A stretch of 64,000 nt of DNA from Polytrichum commune (Eukaryota; Streptophyta; Polytrichopsida; Polytrichales; Polytrichaceae). Positions 56,870-64,000 of this stretch are shown piece by piece. The stretch's first letter is position 1. Every line of letters begins with the position of its first letter. Where the stretch lies: contig OX485805.1 in the NCBI GenBank assembly GCA_950295325.1, positions 47,762,758 through 47,826,757 on the forward strand, given 5' to 3'. Made by a program: the position numbers and the translations under genes. Below the pieces are notes generated by a model. It did no database searches. It saw only the letters and a program-made list of their open reading frames with translations, and was not told the origin of the DNA.

Positions 56870-59800
56870 TTAATGTTATGATGTTAGAGAAGGAAAAAAA
56901 TTGGTGAAAATATAAATGGGTTGAATTGAAATTAATTGATGAAATTTATGTTCATTTTAGACCTACAGAGGGTGGATGACAAGGGTTCAGTTGTCAACAT
57001 CTTTCCTAGGGTTTCCAAGTTCTCCCTACGTTGTGGCTGTGGGTATGGTTTTTGCTTGAGATTGTTGGTATTGCCGTAGGATTTGCTATGAGAAAGAGTT
57101 CAGATTTTGGTTTAGAGTATTGGGGCAGCAGGAGGTTTTATTGTCATTGATAGCTTGGTTGTTGGGTTAGAGTAATCTTGCGGCTTAAGGTTCTTTTGTG
57201 GTTGAGAGTCCAATTTTGTGCTATGGATTTAGATCATACCCTCATGTTTATGTCGTGCATATGATCATGTTGAGTTAAACACTATTATTTGAGCTCAACA
57301 AAGAGGTCTTCCATCCAATTTAGTTTGTATTTGTGTGCATTGAGGTTTTTACCAATGTTGGGTGGGTATTTGATTTTGTTACTAACTTCCAGTTCTACTT
57401 TTCACAAACAAATCTAGAAGCAAAGAACCTTCGGTTTTGAGGTTTTGAGAGTTTTTATAATATATGAACATTTGGCCCTGTTTCTTCAAAAAAAAATTCA
57501 AAGATCCGACAAAGAACCAATAGTTTTTTAGAAGGTTTTTTTAATTGGGTTTTGATTTTAAACAATCACATATATGAATAAAGTGCAACTATTTGAAGTT
57601 TTGAGAACCATAATTATAATTTAAAGAATCACCTTGATACATGGGTTTAGGGATTAGGAATATGGGGTTGACCTCCAAAGGGCAATTCAAACTAGTGTGT
57701 CCAATAGATAATCACAACTCAAACACATGAATGGGAAATTGATTAGTCTTTGCAATGGTCACACACCTGTCATATATGCATAGCCAATATTAAGTATGTG
57801 AGGGGTGCAAACTAACCCATGCCAAATGAATAAATCGTAGATCAAATAATGCAAAACATAAATTAAATTATGTATCTAATAAATTGATAAGTACTTCAAA
57901 TAAATTCCTAATTCCAAATGCTATAAGAATAAGCTAGATACATCACAAATATGATCACCATCTTCATGCATTTATAGTAAGGATTCCGTTACATAGTTAG
58001 GTGAACAGGTGTAGAACAGTAGAAGTATAATTATGATGTGATTTTAATTGTATATTATAAATTGAGAATACAAATTAACTTAAATACTGTATTCTAAATA
58101 CGACTAAATTGTACTCCTTTGAAAATACCTCATAAGCTTTCATGCATCACCAGTCATGGTCGGTTTCTTTGATTTAAATAACTTAATCATATGGTACCAT
58201 GGATGTCTCTTTATTTTGTCATAAAATAATAATTTTCCCCTAAATGTTTGGCACGTGTCATGCTCACAATCGCTAAGACCATTTGTATCCCACGTGAAAA
58301 CTACATTCCGACATAGGTAAAGATGAAATAGTGAGCCCTCTACAATGTTTAAGATACTAACGACAAAATAGAATGGCCATATGGATGACAATATATGATA
58401 TATCAAACACAAGAGTCAATCATGTATGGGTAAGGGTATCAAATTTACAACTACAAGTCACGAGGTCTAGACCAATGGGAGCATTTAGACCTGGTCTCCA
58501 TCCAATTATGAGTACACATGCATGATACTAGCTTGAACCCATGCCGCTCCAATCCGTTGCACTTGTGCATATGAATTAATATCCCGGATGAAGCAAACGT
58601 TGTGCACCCATGCATCCATGCACCCATGCCGGTGTTTACCTACCATACGCATGTATGCCCATGTCCATGATCATGATCATAACCCCCCCCCCCCCCCCGA
58701 ATGACCCACCACGATGCCACCATGCCCCCATGTACACCTTTTGTCTAATTAGTGTGCCAAGGTTACCGTTTGGAGCTACTCATTGTCATAACTGTATAAT
58801 GATATTATCATTATTTACCAACTAAGTTATATCATCATTCTTCACTGTGCATACCAACCACTTATATTATTTGGATAAAAAATATTCTCATTAAAAAAAT
58901 ACTTAGCAATGCATAACTTCAAATGATAACCCACACTAATTAGACAAAAATTGTAGCTTTAAGAAAAGGAGGGGAAAAGTCATTTTAAGTTGTAAGTCGT
59001 GCATGCTTTCTCCTATCGCCCATGCCATGTCCTCACCTTAGCTGCACGCCCATCACCTTCCCCTAGTTCCCCACCATGCCTAGCTTTTGCACGTGTAGTG
59101 CCCACCTTTCTACATTTGTTTCCTTTTTTGTGACATGTTTATTTCGGAAAAGAATATTTGACATGTATCCCTTTTCCTTTGAAGACCTAGTTGGACATGT
59201 GTTCAAGATCTTCCGTAAACTCCGACTGTCACAAGCTCCATTTGTATAAAGATGGATGGAAACTTTATTTGAGATGAAAAATGACACTAATTCAAGACAT
59301 TTGTAAGTGGAAATCGTGACATGCTTCATGTTGATATCCGTTAAGTTTGTGCAAACCTTGTTGACATAAGTGCATTCATAATGATTGAAATAGAAGATAA
59401 TACAAGCAGAAGGCATTTAAATTGTAATGCAATGATCATCATGCCCACACACCACGAGTATACATTTACCAACTTTAATTTTTGGCAATCAATCATGTCT
59501 TGTAGCTGTCCCGAGTGACGCCTGGATATGACATGGTTCAAACTTCAAGGACAAGCATGTCATAAGCAGCTTGCAAAAAGTGTCACCGAGAGCGATTGTA
59601 GCTTGGTTGACGACCATACAGTGCACGCCTCATAAACTTAGGTGTTCGCATAAATTAAATATTTTAGCTTACTTTATGCGCGTTGTGGCCTCAGGGTGCA
59701 TAAAATGGGTGTTTTCCAAGAAATGGTTGGAAAGTGTTCCGAATTGGAGAACTGGAGAGTGTTTCATATGGCGTTGTGTGTGGTGTGTTTTATTGTGTTG

Positions 59801-60900
59801 ATAGTGAGAAGACTTTGATCAACGAGGATGATTGTTAGGAGTGCGAACTGCGCGACGGACTGCGCAAACTTGTCATCGAGATGTGCCATGGGCATTCTTA
59901 AAATTTTATTTATTTATTTATGCATGCCGCTCTACTTGTTTTATGCGTTTTATGCGTCTATTTATAGAACGCCTAATTTAATGAGGCCTGATATAGTGTA
60001 TCTTGGAGGCAACAATGAATAGGGAACCAACGCTAACTTTGTTATAGATGAACTTGTTGACTTTGAGGAAAAAACGGTTGAGGAAAATTACCGGTTGATC
60101 CCAACATGTAACCGGTTGAACTTGAAAACATTGGGATTTTGAACGATTATGCCCAAAAATCTCCCCAGACATTGTAAGGTAGTGCGGTTTTTGAATATTT
60201 TTTAAAGAACTAATATTTTAATTTTAATTTCTAGGTTTCCAAGAGAGGAGCATTGGCTATAATCACTTGAATAACAAAGCCACATATGAGTGATTATACA
60301 AAAATTCCATCCAACTTCATATAGAAGTTGGAATTTTCATCCATTTTTTGAAATGATTTTTAGGGATTTCTTTTGGATAATTTTGTACATGGAAAATTTG
60401 TAGAATGTTTCATTTTTAGTGTTTAGAATTCCAAATTAAAAGCAATAGATCATCATTTTAAGTGTCAATGCTTCAAGGGTAAACATGTCCTTCATTCAAA
60501 GGCTTGGAAATGGAATTCATACCAATTTGAGATCTCATCTAAGGGTGTGGTCCTGTTATGGGCACTTCCAACTCCACAAACAATTTCTTAGGCCGTGTGG
60601 ACCGAAATATGGATTGTCTCATGTGGCTTGGAATTGCAAATGATCATGTATGATCTACTTGAAGATTGTCATTTCAAAATCTAAAAGTAGAGTGAAAATG
60701 AAAAAGTTGTTGGGGTGAATTCAAGGTAATCCAATATTAACACCAGAAATGTTTGCAGAACCCCTGACTTGCAAATTATAACATAATTTCATCCATGGAG
60801 AGGTCCAAGTTGTTCATGAACCTGAACTCATGAATTGCAAAGTATGTTTGAAGTGTGGGGAGTGAATCTCCAATGCTATATCTTACTTGTATTGGAATGA
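56870..60900. other. About 4 kb without a supported gene
   Basis: Only motif-free short frames. It includes a 16-base C run at 58683-58698. A piece at about 60090-60175 resembles, in inverted orientation, part of the 51.5-kb repeat module (taaccggttgaact, atgcccaaaaatctcccc). Confidence 0.5.
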
Positions 60901-60906
60901 TACAGA

Positions 60907-63166
60907 AGTATCAGCATGGTGTCATACGAATGACAGTGGATTCGGCCTGGTATGAGCCTCTTCAAAATAACTCTGTAGATTGCGATGCATCGAACAGGGC
61001 CATGGAATTTGAGCTTGGCTGGTGAGTGTTCAGTTCTTTAAGTTGTTCTCGGTATCAGGTTATGCTTTATGCTTTTGTGAGCTTCAACTTCATTAATACA
61101 TATCTATACTAGTAAGTTAATCCAAGAATTTTCACGTGGTGTCACTGCTGTAGGTTTCTGGATCCCATTTTCTTTGGGGAATATCCCAAATCAATGCAGC
61201 TGGGCCTGGAAACACAGTTGCCTCGATTTACAGCTGAAGAAAAGGACCGGATCGAAGGTTCTTACGATTTTGTAGGATTCAACCATTACACATCACAGTA
61301 TGCCACAGTCGACAAATCAAGTGCTTCTAACGATAACCAGGTGACCTTCACTCGTAAGTGCATTCCTCACTCCTACTTAATGTAGATGGGTCTTGACTAC
61401 TAAGGGTGAGTTTTCATGTCGGTCGCGTGCCCACCAGATTCTAGTGTGAATAAGAGCAAACCTGCCCAAATGTAGAGGGAATCTGGTGGGGTAGGGTTCC
61501 TATGTGGCCATTAGCTACTCCCGTCTTCTCAAATCCAAGCCCATTTACTAACCTCCTACTCCCGGTTACCAAGGATGGAGTTCGAGACCAACATTGGTTC
61601 TCTTGAGTCTTCAACCAATCTTAATCCTTCAGTGACCGGCACTTGTAGGTTAAAGATTCTTTAGTGGGCGCATAGGAAATCTAGCGGCCCGTGTCCACGA
61701 CCCTTCACATTCTAGCGGGCTGCGAGATTGTGGTTGGGTGATGGCTTGTGCTTAACTGCATGTGACACCTCCGACCCACTATTATCTAGAACCTAGTGGG
61801 TGCGCGGCCTACATGGGAATTCACCCTAAGTAGTTACTTTTTCCGATTTTCCCATTTATCCTAGAATATGAGACATGTGGTAAATACATGATAGTTAGCA
61901 AATCCCAATTGAGGTTGTGGCCACTTTCCTCATGATATTTGGAGCTCATATGAATATTTTTGTCAATGTTGGTTTGGTATGTGTTCTTGGAACCGCATAA
62001 AAAACCATACACCACTTAAATATAGGTGTCCGATTAAGAAAAGTAACCAAATAAGGGTTGTCTACCTAAGTTGCTGGGATTTTTATTTTTTCCATAGGGA
62101 TTATCACTCAAGTTTCTTCCACATAGAAGGTGATTGCCCCATCGGAGTGCAAGCATGGTAAAGTGGACCAAAAAATTGCTCCAGTATACTAAAATCATCA
62201 TTTTTTTGGTCAAAGGCCTAAAAGTAGTAGCAAAGCGTTATTCAAATTGGAATTTTATTTATAATGACCTCTATTGTTGTGTTAAATATTCAAATGTAGA
62301 ATATCAAGTTGAGATCTTCAATACTTAGCATCAAAAGTGATGCTCAAAAGCAAATGGTTGAGTCTGGTTCTGAACGTAGATTTCATGACCTTACTTATTT
62401 TGAAGTTACAAAATATTTACATTCCTTGAATTCATTATCCACTTGAGGGCGCCATCACAAAATTTTGTAGAACACCATCAATTTAATGTAAATTTATCAT
62501 TTTAAACAAATTTTGGATAGTCACTTGTTCAATATCACCTACTTGCACACCACTTGCACCGTCTTTTGAAACATGTAGACTTTTCTTGAAATTTTTTTGG
62601 TCATCATAAATTGCTCGGCTTTGTAGATCAATATGTTTTTAAAATGTCTATGATTTCTTTCTTCACACGATTCAAAGTTATTGTATAGTTTTGAATCACT
62701 TTCACTGAACACTAAGCAGGGATTAGGAGTTGTCCACTTTACCGTGCTTGCACCCACCTAAAGATGTGATCCAATATTTTATGATCAACTTTTTGTTGAA
62801 GTGTCTCAATGTATTTCTTTTCTATACTAACGTCCACTTTATGTGTACTGATATGCTATTGGGTGTTATGATGTGCAGTGAAATGAAATGGGACTCTCAT
62901 TGGCCCTCAAGTGCTTTAAGATCTCAGATTATGTAATTTAAACATTGCATCGCCTTGTCAAATATCATCAAACCAAAAATGGACAAGTGTACACAAACAA
63001 TTTCACTAGTTATTTGAAGTTTCTATCCGCCCCCCCAAATGTATGTGATCGCAGGCAACTTCAGAATGGCTCCATGTGGTGCCCTATGAGATGCGAAAAA
63101 GCCTCGCGTGGATTCGAGTTCGGTATAACAATCCAATTGTTTATATCACAGAAAATGGTCAAATAA
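60907..63166 (+). pseudogene. Beta-glucosidase-like (GH1) gene, truncated at both ends and interrupted
   Basis: Exons in order are 60907-61021 (KYQHGVIRMTVDSAWYEPL, then DASNRAMEFELGW), 61154-61353 (FLDPIFFGEYPKSMQLGLET, then GSYDFVGFNHYTSQY), a short one near 62128-62157 (GDCPIGVQA) and 63055-63165 (SEWLHVVPYEMRKSLAWIRV, then NPIVYITENG). These follow the GH1 order, including the catalytic nucleophile Glu in ITENG. GH1 enzymes hydrolyse beta-glucosides. The N-terminal third and everything after ITENG are missing, including the NEP acid/base motif. A MITE-like insert starts in the small exon and phases around it no longer match, so this is a pseudogene. Confidence 0.82.
62147..62753. mobile_element. 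607-bp MITE-like insert in the GH1 gene
   Basis: Left end GTGCAAGCATGGTAAAGTGG and right end CCACTTTACCGTGCTTGCAC form a 22-bp near-perfect inverted pair. The interior is AT-rich without frames. No clear target duplication is seen (gga left, cca right). The left end overlaps the last codons of a GH1 exon, so its exact start is uncertain by a few bases. Confidence 0.65.
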
Positions 63167-63639
63167 TCACCTTTCTAACAAGCATCATCTCATCGTGCTA
63201 CCAATTGCAATTCATAATGATTGTCTTTTCAATTTAAAGAATCAGAGAACACTATATTCGTTAATTCGGGATTTTTTGGGCATTTTGAGACATTTACAAA
63301 TAGAAGAACATGGATAAAATGACACAAATATTGGAGATTGTTGTAATATGCAAATACTTTGAAGCGGGTGTTCATATCAAGGAACCAATAAAGAACTCAT
63401 ATCGAGATGGTTTAGGTAGGACAATCCAAACATTAGATCATATTGAAGGGGAAATCATATGACACTTATATTATTGTAAATAAAATATACAACGTATGGC
63501 ATGTAAATTAAATAGCATGATAACACCACACATCCATTGGATAGTGCAACCCAAAATCATCTTGCCTATGGCCCAAAACCCTATGCCTACTATGGCCTAT
63601 CTAGCCTTGGAGATAGCATTTTTTTTTTGCAACGGATTT

Positions 63640-64000
63640 TCAATGCCGACGTGTTTGGATACTGAGCTCCTCCAGGGCTACGAGGTTGCTTACTCCAACA
63701 GGGAACTCCTCCAAAGCGTGACATGCAAATATGCGCAGTATTTTCAGTTTCGTAAAGTTGCCAAAGCTTTCCGGGATCGTTTTCAATGCCCGACATCTCC
63801 CAAAATTGAGCTCCTCCAGGGCTACGAGGTTGCTTACTCCAACAGGGAACTCCTCCAAAGCCTCACATTCACATATGTGCAGTATTTTTAGTTTCGTCAA
63901 GTTGCCAAAGCTTTCCGGGATCCTTTTCAATGCCCGACATGTCCCAAAATTGACCTCCTCCAATGCTACGAGGTTGCTTACTCCAACATGTAACTCCTCC
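63640..64000 (-). CDS. Leucine-rich repeat region of an NLR-type gene (partial)
   Basis: It is open from the right edge to a stop near 63640. It holds five 24-residue LRRs of the plant NLR type (LVALEELNFGRCRALKTIPE, GNFTKLKILRIFACHALEEF). Consecutive pairs form a 48-residue super-repeat with about 85% identity, meaning recent internal duplication. The frame ends abruptly (LSIQTRRH), which may be a donor site not recognised or a truncation. The upstream TIR/NB part would lie beyond the window. A second NLR about 20 kb from the TNL gene suggests an NLR cluster. Confidence 0.8.
   Translation of the reverse strand, partial: EELHVGVSNLVALEEVNFGTCRALKRIPESFGNLTKLKILHICECEALEEFPVGVSNLVALEELNFGRCRALKTIPESFGNFTKLKILRIFACHALEEFPVGVSNLVALEELSIQTRRH

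Overview
This is plant nuclear DNA. The evidence is many small GT-AG introns, a TIR-NBS-LRR resistance-type gene, a glycoside hydrolase family 1 gene, a DUF4378 exon, a short TTTAGGG-type telomeric tract and dense nested plant-type transposons. A TIR starting 'KVFLSHSGADK' and the 24-residue LRRs fit a non-flowering land plant (bryophyte or fern), but that is an inference; no organism marker is present. About four fifths of the window is mobile or repeat-derived, and almost every host-like gene is partial or broken.

Layout. (1) 1-17 kb is a transposon-like module. A minus-strand, multi-exon gene encodes a possible ParB/sulfiredoxin-like domain followed by an N6/N4-type methyltransferase-like domain. 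Its introns or upstream flank hold satellite DNA (128-bp and 171-bp units) with 13 copies of a 16-bp palindrome. A divergent plus-strand gene encodes a large DDE/MULE-like protein with a C-terminal SWIM zinc finger. A second, plus-strand methyltransferase-like copy follows. (2) 17,976-22,145 is a 4.16-kb element with TG...CA ends and a perfect 5-bp target duplication (ACGGA). It carries its own promoter-like and polyadenylation signals and two adjoining ORFs of unrecognised function. (3) 24.2-34.9 kb is a patchwork of repeats around a 5'-truncated, mutated Ty3/gypsy pol with one LTR. (4) 35-37 kb holds captured gene fragments, including a DUF4378 exon. (5) 36.9-46.0 kb is bounded by a ~560-bp inverted repeat and encloses a five-exon TNL gene with one frame break in the TIR. 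(6) 46-54.4 kb holds second copies of the 24-34 kb repeats, several small elements with readable target duplications, and a solo LTR. (7) 54.4-64 kb is gene-poor, with a local duplication, a truncated GH1 gene hit by a MITE-like insert, and LRRs running off the right edge.

The most interesting part is the first 17 kb. It combines a methyltransferase-like fold with a consistently altered catalytic motif (D-x-P-E in place of D-P-P-Y), a possible ParB-like partner domain, a zinc-finger transposase, and a cluster of 16-bp palindromes centred on GATC. Together these suggest an undescribed transposon family that carries a DNA-recognition or DNA-modification module. The ORF-carrying LTR-like element at 18-22 kb is the second strong candidate. 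Because many repeats occur as filled and empty copies inside the window, insertion sites and target duplications can be read directly for several elements.
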